A stretch of 64,000 bases of DNA from an uncultured Pseudomonadota bacterium (GTDB taxonomy: Bacteria; Pseudomonadota; Gammaproteobacteria; Steroidobacterales; Steroidobacteraceae). The stretch lies in NCBI GenBank assembly GCA_946479515.1, contig CAMLGF010000010.1, forward strand, positions 20,274 to 84,273, in the 5' to 3' direction. The translations under genes were made by a program, and so were the position numbers. The notes beneath the pieces were generated by a model. The model did not search any database. It was not told the DNA's origin and saw only the letters and a program-made list of their open reading frames with translations. Shown here piece after piece: positions 43,595 through 51,074 of the stretch (position 1 is its first letter; every line of letters starts with the position of its first letter).

Positions 43595-45124
43595 ATGAGT
43601 ACTGACGTATCTTCTGGATTGCCGTCCACACCTTCGGGCGGCGTCAGCTACAAACAGGTGGGCGCCGACTACTTCGAGAAGCGCGGATTGCGGCGCTACG
43701 CGAAGGTGTGGTCGTTGTGGGCGCTCGGAGTCGGCGCGGTGATCTCGGGTCACTACTCCGGCTGGAACTTCGGCCTGGCAAACGGCTTCGGTTCGATGCT
43801 GGTGGCGCTGTTCGTCATCGCCGCGATGTACTGGGGTCTCATCTTCAGTCTCGCCGAAATGTCACCGGCATTGCCGCACACCGGTGCGGCGTACTCGTTC
43901 GCGCGCAGCGCGATGGGGCCCTGGGGCGGAATGTTCACGGGGCTCGCCGAGAGCATCGAGTACATCCTCACGCCCGCGGTGATCGTGTTCTTCATCGGTT
44001 CGTACCTGGGGTCGATCTTCGAAACCACCGCCGCGATGCAACCACTGTGGTGGGCAGGGTCGTACGTCGTGTTCCTGGCGCTCAACCTGTTGGGCGTGGA
44101 ACTCTCGTTCCGCGTTTCGGTAATCGTCACGGTCGCCGCGCTGCTGATCCTCGCCGTGTTCTGGGTCAGCGCACTTCCACACATCGATTTCAGCCGCTGG
44201 GCGCTGAACATCGGCGTGGGCGCGGACGGCGCCAGGACCGAGCTCGCCGAGGGCGGCGGATCCTGGTTCCCGTTCGGCTGGAAGGGCGTGCTCGCGACGC
44301 TGCCCTTTGCGGTGTGGCTGTTCCTGGCCATCGAGCAGCTGCCACTGGCGGCGGAGGAATCCGCGGACCCGAAGAAGGACATGCCCAAGGGGCTGATCTC
44401 CGGAATGTTGACGCTGATGGTGTCGGCGCTGCTGATCACCTTCCTGAATTCCAGCATCGGCAAGGCCGACGGCATGCACGGCGCGTTCTCGCTGTCGAGT
44501 TCGGGCGAGCCGCTGCTCGACGGGTTCCGCGTGCTGTACGGCGACATGGCCGCCAAGACGCTGGCCTTCCTCGCGGTGGTGGGCCTGATCGCCAGCTTCC
44601 ACACCATCATCTACGCGTATGGGCGGCAGATCTATTCGCTGGCGCGCGCCGGCTACTACCTGCCGTTCATGTCGCTGACCAGCGCGAAGAAGATTCCGCA
44701 CATGGCGCTGTTCGCCGGCACCATCCTCGGCTTCGCCACGATGATGATCCTGTGGTACGTGCTGGGCTCGGAGAAGGGCGGTGCCATCATCGGCTCGACG
44801 CTGCTCAACATGGCGGTGTTCGGCGCGATGATTTCGTACGCCATGCAGGGCCTGTCGTTCATCGTCCTGCGCAACAAGATGCCTGACATCATTCGCCCGT
44901 ATCGCAGCCCCGTGGGCGTGCCGGGCGCGGTGGTGACCGTGGTCATCGCGCTGGTGACGCTCTGGTACCAGCTGCAGGACCCGGTGTACCAGAAGGCGGT
45001 GCTGGCGGTCGCCGCGTTCTATGCGCTGGGCATCCTCTATTTCGCGCTGTACGGGCGCAACCAGCTCATTCTCTCGCCCGAAGAGGAGTTCGCGGTCAGC
45101 AAGGGCGAGAAGGGCCACGCCTGA
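43595..45124 (+). CDS. APC-family amino-acid/ethanolamine permease
   Basis: A 509-residue inner-membrane transporter of the amino acid-polyamine-organocation superfamily with about 12 hydrophobic helices. The first-helix signature WALGVGAVISGHYSGWNFGL is characteristic of the ethanolamine permease (Eat) branch. The helix around LPFAVWLFLAIEQLPLAAEE is also typical. The ATG at 43595 has a GGGGAG SD; the upstream open frame is not similar. With the GS-like ligase, Fe-ADH, ALDH and amidase nearby, uptake of ethanolamine or a related amino-alcohol is the likely role (inference from family and context). Confidence 0.88.
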   Translation: MSTDVSSGLPSTPSGGVSYKQVGADYFEKRGLRRYAKVWSLWALGVGAVISGHYSGWNFGLANGFGSMLVALFVIAAMYWGLIFSLAEMSPALPHTGAAYSFARSAMGPWGGMFTGLAESIEYILTPAVIVFFIGSYLGSIFETTAAMQPLWWAGSYVVFLALNLLGVELSFRVSVIVTVAALLILAVFWVSALPHIDFSRWALNIGVGADGARTELAEGGGSWFPFGWKGVLATLPFAVWLFLAIEQLPLAAEESADPKKDMPKGLISGMLTLMVSALLITFLNSSIGKADGMHGAFSLSSSGEPLLDGFRVLYGDMAAKTLAFLAVVGLIASFHTIIYAYGRQIYSLARAGYYLPFMSLTSAKKIPHMALFAGTILGFATMMILWYVLGSEKGGAIIGSTLLNMAVFGAMISYAMQGLSFIVLRNKMPDIIRPYRSPVGVPGAVVTVVIALVTLWYQLQDPVYQKAVLAVAAFYALGILYFALYGRNQLILSPEEEFAVSKGEKGHA

Positions 45125-45137
45125 TCGCAGCCGACTC

Positions 45138-45184
45138 GCAAGCGCGGGGGCGCGTCGTGCCTGACGCGCCCCCGTGAAGCTTGC
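45138..45184. terminator. Bidirectional hairpin terminator between convergent genes
   Basis: An 11-bp perfect stem GGGGGCGCGTC (45146-45156) / GACGCGCCCCC (45163-45173) with a 6-base loop. An outer inverted repeat GCAAGC / GCTTGC extends it to 45138-45184. It lies between the permease stop and the convergent DUF3750 gene. No T-run follows, so termination strength is uncertain. Confidence 0.65.
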
Positions 45185-45190
45185 GCCCGC

Positions 45191-45988
45191 TCACCGCGCC
45201 GGGGCGGCTTCCAGCCGGGCCGGCGCCGGGTCGCGCGACGGGCCGAGCCTGCCGACGATGGGTAGTTTGATCGACAGGCTCTTCGGATCGACGCCGAAAG
45301 TGAGCCCGAGCACGTTCACCTCCAGGCCTTCCTCGACACCCGCGGCGACGCCGAGCACCCCGAACAGGCTCGCCTGTCCGCCGGTACCGCTCGGCGTGCG
45401 GTTCACCGAGCGCCAGCCTAGATAGTCTTTGCCGATGGCGGTGGGCGGCAGATCCACGCGCAGCTCGGGGACCTTGCGCAGCACGAATGCCGTGAAGGTG
45501 TTGGAGTTGGGCCCCGGCCAGACGTGATACGTGCTCGGGTACGGGTACTCCGTGACCGCCTTTTCGATGCGCGCGATGAGCTCATCGACGCCCGCGCCGC
45601 GCACGTCGGCCAGCAATTCCGGTCGATTGCCGTACCAGTAGCCGTCGGCCGGGCGATGGCGCGAGAGCAGCACCGTGCCCGTGCGCCGCAGCCGCCAGCC
45701 CATGACTTCGTGCACCGTGAACTCGCGGGCGTGGCTGGGCTTCACCGCGATCCAGGTGTGTACGCCGAACCAGCCGCGCCAGCTCACCGCGCGCGCCGAG
45801 TACACCTGCACCACGGCCTCCGGCGTGGTGGCCGGATCCGGCGCGAGGCCGGCGGGTTCGCGTGAGGCGCTGCGCCAGTCGCTGGCGGGAAGCTGGCCGC
45901 TGAACGCGAGATAGAGCACCGCGAGCGGCAGGTAGGAGAGCAGCAGGGCGAGACCGAAGCGGCGCCTGCGAGGAGCGGCTGAAATCAT
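45191..45988 (-). CDS. DUF3750 family membrane-anchored protein
   Basis: Function unknown. The 265-residue product has an N-terminal basic segment (APRRRRFG) and one membrane helix (~11-30, LALLLSYLPLAVLYLAFSG). A predicted periplasmic domain follows with conserved-looking blocks WFGVHTWIAVKP, YHVWPGPNSNTFTAFVLR and DYLGWRSVNRTPSG. The pattern of His/Trp and GPNSNTF resembles DUF3750 proteins. It is transcribed alone, opposite to its neighbours. Confidence 0.75.
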   Translation of the reverse strand: MISAAPRRRRFGLALLLSYLPLAVLYLAFSGQLPASDWRSASREPAGLAPDPATTPEAVVQVYSARAVSWRGWFGVHTWIAVKPSHAREFTVHEVMGWRLRRTGTVLLSRHRPADGYWYGNRPELLADVRGAGVDELIARIEKAVTEYPYPSTYHVWPGPNSNTFTAFVLRKVPELRVDLPPTAIGKDYLGWRSVNRTPSGTGGQASLFGVLGVAAGVEEGLEVNVLGLTFGVDPKSLSIKLPIVGRLGPSRDPAPARLEAAPAR

Positions 45989-46020
45989 GAGGAACAGACA
46001 CCGTCATTCGACCAGTAGTT

Positions 46021-46048
46021 CATCCGCCGGAGTTGCATCCGGCGGATG
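46021..46048. repeat. Perfect 10-bp inverted repeat between divergent genes
   Basis: CATCCGCCGG, 8 bases, CCGGCGGATG. It is centred in the gap between the DUF3750 start (45988, leftward) and the GNAT gene (rightward) and could be an operator for either. The upper arm contains an in-frame ATG at 46046 of the GNAT frame. Confidence 0.7.
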
Positions 46049-46081
46049 ACGGCGCCCCGCGCGCCCGATATTGTCCTGTCC

Positions 46082-46636
46082 ATGACAACCGACCTTGCGA
46101 ACCTGCAGCTCGAAACCGCGCGCCTGCTGCTGCGACCGCCGCGGCTCGAAGATTTCGATTCCTGGGCTGCATTCCAGGACGACGAAATCGCAACCCGGTT
46201 CGTGGGCGGCCGGCAGGCCCGCGGTCTCGCCTGGCGCACGTTCATGTGCATGTGTGGTGCCTGGCACATGACGGGCGTCGCCATGTTTTCCGTCATCGAG
46301 AAGGCGAGCGGGAAGTGGATAGGGCGGCTGGGCCCCTGGCATCCGGAGGGCTGGCCGGGCGACGAGGTCGGCTGGGGCATCGCCCGGGAATACTGGGGCA
46401 AGGGCTATGCCAGTGAGGGCGCGGCGGCGGCCATGGACTATGCCTTCGACGTGCTCGGCTGGCGCCGGGTGATCCACGTGATCGACCCTGAAAACCGGGC
46501 CTCGATCGGCGTCGCCCGAAAGCTGGGCTCGGCGCTGCTCGGCCGGGTGACGCTGCCCGCGCCCTTCGAGGCGTCCGTCGTCGACGCCTGGGGGCAGACG
46601 CGAGAGGAATGGCGGGGCCGCGGTCAGCCCACATGA
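46082..46636 (+). CDS. GNAT-family N-acetyltransferase (RimJ/RimL-like)
   Basis: An acetyl-CoA-dependent N-acetyltransferase of 184 residues. Strand 1 reads LETARLLLRPPRLEDFDSW; the acetyl-CoA loop is GWGIAREYWGKGYASEGAAAA; NRASIGVARKLG follows, a typical motif B. The ATG at 46082 is preferred because family similarity starts there. An in-frame ATG at 46046 lies inside an inverted repeat and adds 12 residues. No clear SD is seen. The substrate cannot be inferred. Confidence 0.85.
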   Translation: MTTDLANLQLETARLLLRPPRLEDFDSWAAFQDDEIATRFVGGRQARGLAWRTFMCMCGAWHMTGVAMFSVIEKASGKWIGRLGPWHPEGWPGDEVGWGIAREYWGKGYASEGAAAAMDYAFDVLGWRRVIHVIDPENRASIGVARKLGSALLGRVTLPAPFEASVVDAWGQTREEWRGRGQPT

Positions 46637-46793
46637 GGCCCGCTGCGCGTTGAAGCCGTGCCCGGGCAAGGCCTTGCCGCCGGGGTGACCCAGCGCACAG
46701 GGTGACGGGTCGGCGTCAAGAAACCGCCCCCGGGACCGCTACAGAAGGCGAGGAGGAGCGCCACCCGCTGGGTCAGGAGTGGCGCCATTCGCC

Positions 46794-47759
46794 ATGCTTC
46801 AGACGGTCGGGTCCCGGCTCAGCCGGGTGTTCAGGAAACGAAGGCGCGCCGAAGGCCTGCGTGCGGCGGTCGCGATTTCCGGCACGGAAATCGCGGTGGC
46901 GCTGGTGCGCAAGCTCGACGGGCAGCGCCCCAAGGTGCTGCGCATCGTCGTCGAGGAAGCGCCGCTGGGCTTCGCCGACCCCGTACTCAAGAAGATCACC
47001 TCCGACTTCGACCTGCGCCGCGTGCCGGTGAGCGCGGTCATCAATCCGCCTGACTACCAGATCGCGCAGGTGCAGTCCCCGGACGTGCCGCTGAACGAGC
47101 GGCGCGCGGCGGCGCGCTACAGCATGCGCGACGCCTTCGATTTTCCCATCGACACTTCCACGCTGGACATCTTCGACCTGCCCGAGCAGACCTCGCGCGG
47201 CGACAAGAAGCTGTGCTTCGCCATCGCCTCGCGCGGTGACGCCATCCAGAAAATGAGCGAGGTGTTCGAGCGCCATTTCCGCCGGTTCGACGTCATCGAC
47301 ATCCCGGAGCTGTGCCAGCGAAATCTCGCGGCCCTGCTGCCCCAGGACGCCAAGGGCGTGGCTTTTCTCCTGCTGCGCGACGATTTCGCGCAGCTGGTGC
47401 TGACCCGCCGCGGCATGCTCTACGTGACGCGCCGCTTCGATTTCCGCGAGCGTGGCGAGCTCAACGGCGAACCGGACGACGGGCTGCCGCTCGATCCGCA
47501 GCATCTCTCGCTCGAGCTGCAGCGCTCGCTCGACTACTACGAGAGCCATTTCGACGAGACCGCCATCAACGAGCTGTACATCGCGCCGGCCGGCATGCGG
47601 GCCAACCTGCTCGCCGCCGAGCTGGGCGTGACCACCGGGCTGCGCATCAGCATGTACAACATCCACGATCTCATCGACGTGTCGTTCAGCGCGGAGATAC
47701 CGGACGGCTGGCTGCCATGCATGGCCATCGGCGCGGCCCTGCGCCAGCGGAAGGGCTGA
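46794..47759 (+). CDS. mshI: MSHA pilus biogenesis protein MshI (PilM-like)
   Basis: The first gene of an MSHA-type type IV pilus locus. MshI corresponds to PilM/GspL-type inner-membrane platform proteins that link the ATPase to the alignment complex in the cytoplasm. The 321-residue product contains AAVAISGTEIAVALVRK near the N-terminus and YSMRDAFDFPIDTSTLDIFDL, then LELQRSLDYYESHF, as in MshI. The ATG at 46794 is used; a GTG at 46779 in frame is possible. A 7-bp inverted repeat (46758-46764 with 46779-46785) encloses the AGGAG upstream. Confidence 0.85.
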   Translation: MLQTVGSRLSRVFRKRRRAEGLRAAVAISGTEIAVALVRKLDGQRPKVLRIVVEEAPLGFADPVLKKITSDFDLRRVPVSAVINPPDYQIAQVQSPDVPLNERRAAARYSMRDAFDFPIDTSTLDIFDLPEQTSRGDKKLCFAIASRGDAIQKMSEVFERHFRRFDVIDIPELCQRNLAALLPQDAKGVAFLLLRDDFAQLVLTRRGMLYVTRRFDFRERGELNGEPDDGLPLDPQHLSLELQRSLDYYESHFDETAINELYIAPAGMRANLLAAELGVTTGLRISMYNIHDLIDVSFSAEIPDGWLPCMAIGAALRQRKG

Positions 47760-47762
47760 GCG

Positions 47763-48410
47763 ATGCAGGAAATCAACCTCTACCAACCCGTCTCCAAGGG
47801 AGTACGCGGCATCCTCAGCTCGCGCTCGACGGGCATGGTGTTCGGCATCGTCGGCGCCTCGCTGCTCGGCCTCTGGGGCTTCGCGTGGTGGCAGGTCGAC
47901 AAGCTGCGCGATGCCGCGCAGGTGGTGCGCAACCAGCAACAGGCGCAGGCGGCCATGGCCGCGGCGCAAGGGCCGCAACTCGACGGGCTGACGGACGAAG
48001 AGCTGGACGTGCTGCTCAAACAATTGAGCGCCTCCGTGGACAGCAAGTCGCGCGCGCTCGAGCTGCTGGCCAATGAATCGCGCGGTGGACTCTACGGCTT
48101 CTCCGCGCGCCTGCGGGCGTTCGGCACCCGTCACATCGACGGCATCTGGCTGGATCGCCTGATGCTCGGCGCCACCGCCGAGGCGGTCAGTGTCTCCGGC
48201 TCGACGCTCTCGCCCGATTCGGTGCCGCGCTATCTGCGCAGCCTGGCGCAGGATCCGGCGCTCAAGGGCGGCAAGATCGACGAGTTCGTCATCGCCAAGC
48301 CTCAGCGCAAGGACGCCGAAGGCAAAGCGGTCAGCGCCGCCGGGCGGCTGGAGTTCAGCGCCGGCCATCGCGGTCTCGCGGCGCCGGCAGCCGGCGAGGA
48401 GCGGTCGTGA
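47763..48410 (+). CDS. mshI2: MSHA alignment protein MshI2 (PilN-like)
   Basis: PilN-type inner-membrane protein of the pilus alignment complex. The 215-residue product starts with QEINLYQP (PilN proteins start INLLP). It has one membrane helix at ~25-45 (GMVFGIVGASLLGLWGFAWW), a coiled coil, and a small periplasmic domain that ends in a charged tail. It lies 3 bases after mshI and overlaps the next start. Confidence 0.8.
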   Translation: MQEINLYQPVSKGVRGILSSRSTGMVFGIVGASLLGLWGFAWWQVDKLRDAAQVVRNQQQAQAAMAAAQGPQLDGLTDEELDVLLKQLSASVDSKSRALELLANESRGGLYGFSARLRAFGTRHIDGIWLDRLMLGATAEAVSVSGSTLSPDSVPRYLRSLAQDPALKGGKIDEFVIAKPQRKDAEGKAVSAAGRLEFSAGHRGLAAPAAGEERS

Positions 48411-49075
48411 TGGCGGACAGCACGCTTGCCCGAAAATATGAATCCCTGAGCCTGCGCGAGCGGGCCCTGGTGGCGCTGGCGCTGCTCGGTGCGGCGATTT
48501 TCCTCTGGGACAGTCTGATGATGGCGCCGCTGCGCAGTGCCCGCGCCAGCCTGGACATGGAGCTGGCCGACGCCAGTGCCGCCGGCTTTCAGGCGCAGAG
48601 CGCCGATCTCAGCGATCCGCGCCAGGTCAATCTCAAGCAGGCTGCCGATCTGCAGACGCGCCTGCAGAGCCTCGATGCGCAGCTCACCGACAGCGCGCGC
48701 GGCTTCGTTTCCGCCGAGAAGATGGTGCAGGTGTTGAACGACGTGCTCGACCGGCAGGGACGTCTGGAACTGGTGAGCATCCGCAATCTGCCGGTGGTGA
48801 GTCTTGCGCCGCCGCGGCCGGCCGATCCCGCCGCCGAAGCGCCCGCGGACCCGGCGCTCGACACGGGCGCCGGCGAGGCGCCCTATGTTCACCCCATCGA
48901 ACTCGTGATCGACGGCCAGTACGCAGACGTGGTCGAGTACCTCGAGGCGCTGGAGAAGCTGCCCTACAAATTTCGCTGGAGTTCGCTCGAACTCGTGACC
49001 GCGGGTTACCCGCGCAACCGCGTGCGCATCGTGTTGTCCACGCTCAGCCTCGATTCCACGTGGTTGGGGGTCTGA
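48410..49075 (+). CDS. mshJ: MSHA biogenesis protein MshJ (PilO-like)
   Basis: PilO-type partner of the PilN-like protein. The 221-residue product has an N-terminal membrane helix (~17-36, ALVALALLGAAIFLWDSLM), a coiled-coil stretch (~40-95) and a C-terminal ferredoxin-like domain with VHPIELVIDGQYADVVEYLEAL. The ATG at 48410 shares a base with the preceding TGA; a GTG one codon upstream is equally possible. Confidence 0.82.
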   Translation: MADSTLARKYESLSLRERALVALALLGAAIFLWDSLMMAPLRSARASLDMELADASAAGFQAQSADLSDPRQVNLKQAADLQTRLQSLDAQLTDSARGFVSAEKMVQVLNDVLDRQGRLELVSIRNLPVVSLAPPRPADPAAEAPADPALDTGAGEAPYVHPIELVIDGQYADVVEYLEALEKLPYKFRWSSLELVTAGYPRNRVRIVLSTLSLDSTWLGV

Positions 49076-49077
49076 CC

Positions 49078-49455
49078 ATGAAGCCCGGTGTTCGCATGCT
49101 TGCCCTGTGCGCCCTGGTGGCATCCGCCGCCGGTATCGCGTCCGCGGGCGACCTGCGCGATCCCATGCGGCCCGTCGGCGTGTCCGCCGCGGCGCGTCCC
49201 GCGCCCGTGCAGGCGCTGAAGCTCGAAGGCGTGATCGCCGGTGAGACGCGCGTGGCCATCATCAATGGCCGACTGGTGCGCGCCGGAGACACGCTGGCGG
49301 CCGCGCGGATCATCGAGGTACTCGCCAACGGCGTGCGCTACGAACGCGCGGGCAAGGTTCACACATTGACGCTGGCGGTCGCGCCGGCGAATGCCATCGT
49401 GCGGGTCGCGCGTTCGCGGCCCGAGGAAGCCAGATCGAAGGAAGCTCGACCATGA
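49078..49455 (+). CDS. mshK: MSHA biogenesis protein MshK (PilP-like)
   Basis: A 125-residue exported protein with a Sec signal peptide (MKPGVRMLALCALVASAAG, cleavage after ASA). It then has DLRDPMRP, a motif shared by PilP/MshK/GspC-type proteins, and a small beta domain (LKLEGVIAGETRVAIINGRLV). It would link the inner-membrane platform to the secretin. It overlaps the secretin start by four bases. An in-frame GTG at 49060 would spoil the signal peptide. Confidence 0.82.
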   Translation: MKPGVRMLALCALVASAAGIASAGDLRDPMRPVGVSAAARPAPVQALKLEGVIAGETRVAIINGRLVRAGDTLAAARIIEVLANGVRYERAGKVHTLTLAVAPANAIVRVARSRPEEARSKEARP

Positions 49456-51074
49456 AACGCCTGATCCCCCTGCTTTGCGCCGCGCTGCCGCTGCTCACCG
49501 GGCCGGCCTTCGCCCAGGGCGCCAGTGTTCCGGACGACGCTCCGCGCTACGACGTGCACGTCGAGGATGCCCCCGCGCGCGCCTTCTTCGAGGGCCTGGT
49601 CGCCGATTCGCCGGTGAACCTGCTGGTGCACCCGGAGGTGAAGGGGCGCATCACCTTGTCGCTCAAGCAGGTGACGCTCGAGGAGGCGCTGGATGCGGTG
49701 CGCGAGATGTACGGCTTCGACTATCGTCCGTTGGGAGGCGGCTCGTCCGCCCGCGCCGGCACCCGGGGCTACATGATCCTGCCGGCCACGGTGCAGACGC
49801 GCGTGTTCCAGCTCAACTATCTGGATCTGGAACGGACCGGCATATCGCGCACGCGAGTGAGTTCGGGTCAGGTCACCCAGAACGCCAACAGCAGCACGGG
49901 CAGCGGCCAGGATCAGCAGGACGAGAAGACCCAGAGCGGCAGCACTACCGGCACGGCCGTGGTGACGCGCAATGAATCCGACTTCTGGAAGGAAGTGGAA
50001 GCGAACATCGGCATGCTGGTGAGCGGTGGTCTCAAGGAGGGCGCCGACGGCACCATCGTCAATCACAGCGTGGTCATCAATCGCCAGTCGGGCGTCATCG
50101 TCGTGCGAGGCCTGCCCGACGAGTTGCGCGCGGTCGCGGACTACCTCGCCAAGACGCAGTCCACCGTGACGCGCCAGGTGGTGCTCGAGGCCAAGGTGGT
50201 GGAGGTCGAACTCAACTCCGGCTTCCAGGCCGGAATCAACTGGTCGGCCATCGCGCGCGACGGCGCCAACAAGCACTACTTCTTCGGGCAGCGCGCGCCG
50301 GATGGCGGCTTCGATGCCAATCCGCTGACGCCGCCCGGCACCACCGACACGGTGACCCCCGGTCAGGGTGGCATCTTCGGCCAGACCATCGACTCCGTCG
50401 CGAACGCGTTCAGCTTCGCCTTCGATTCCACCGATTTCAGCGCGCTCATCCAATTGCTGGATGCGCAGGGCCGCACGCGCGTGCTGTCGAGCCCGCGCGT
50501 CTCGACGCTGCACAATCAGAAGGCCGTGATCAAGGCGGGCACCGACGAGTTCTTCGTCACCGGCATCAACAGCAACACCACCACCGGCCAGGCGACCACC
50601 ACCACGCTGGACGTGGAGCTGACGCCGTTCTTCTCGGGGGTGGCGCTGGACGTGACGCCACAGATCGGCGCGGACGGGACGGTGCTGCTGCACATTCATC
50701 CCACGGTCAGCGAAGTCACCGACCAGAGCAAGCACGTGTCCTTCGGCAGCGCCTCCAGCGATCTGCCGCTGGCCTCCAGCCAGATCCGTGAATCGGACAG
50801 CGTGGTGCGCGCCCGGTCCGGCCAGGTCATCGTGATCGGCGGCCTCATGCGCGAGACGCGCAAGCGTCACGATTACAAGACGCCGGGCCTGGGCAGCGTG
50901 CCGGTGCTCGGCAATCTGTTCAAGAGCAAGCGCGACGTGAGCTCGACGGTGGAACTGGTGCTGCTGCTGCGCCCCATCGTCGCCGACGATCAGACCATGG
51001 CGTCGCTGGTGGCCGAAGCCAGCGAGCGCACCTCGGCCATGGCCCGCAAGGGAAAAGTCGAGGGCACCAGATGA
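49452..51074 (+). CDS. mshL: MSHA pilus secretin MshL
   Basis: Outer-membrane secretin that lets the pilus exit. The 540-residue product has a Sec signal (cleavage after AFA, ~22), an N-terminal STN/N0-like domain (LLVHPEVKGRITLSLKQVTLEEALD) and a Ser/Gly/Gln-rich insert (~135-165). N1-type and secretin domains follow (VLEAKVVEVELNSGFQAGINW, RTRVLSSPRVSTLHNQKAVIK, VPVLGNLFKSK). The signal ends with AQG rather than a Cys lipobox. The stop overlaps mshE (atga). Confidence 0.92.
   Translation: MKRLIPLLCAALPLLTGPAFAQGASVPDDAPRYDVHVEDAPARAFFEGLVADSPVNLLVHPEVKGRITLSLKQVTLEEALDAVREMYGFDYRPLGGGSSARAGTRGYMILPATVQTRVFQLNYLDLERTGISRTRVSSGQVTQNANSSTGSGQDQQDEKTQSGSTTGTAVVTRNESDFWKEVEANIGMLVSGGLKEGADGTIVNHSVVINRQSGVIVVRGLPDELRAVADYLAKTQSTVTRQVVLEAKVVEVELNSGFQAGINWSAIARDGANKHYFFGQRAPDGGFDANPLTPPGTTDTVTPGQGGIFGQTIDSVANAFSFAFDSTDFSALIQLLDAQGRTRVLSSPRVSTLHNQKAVIKAGTDEFFVTGINSNTTTGQATTTTLDVELTPFFSGVALDVTPQIGADGTVLLHIHPTVSEVTDQSKHVSFGSASSDLPLASSQIRESDSVVRARSGQVIVIGGLMRETRKRHDYKTPGLGSVPVLGNLFKSKRDVSSTVELVLLLRPIVADDQTMASLVAEASERTSAMARKGKVEGTR

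Noticed and set aside
46665..46678. 14-bp perfect palindrome GGCAAGGCCTTGCC
   Set aside because: It has no loop, so it cannot form a useful hairpin, and it has no clear relation to a promoter; too short to claim as an operator.
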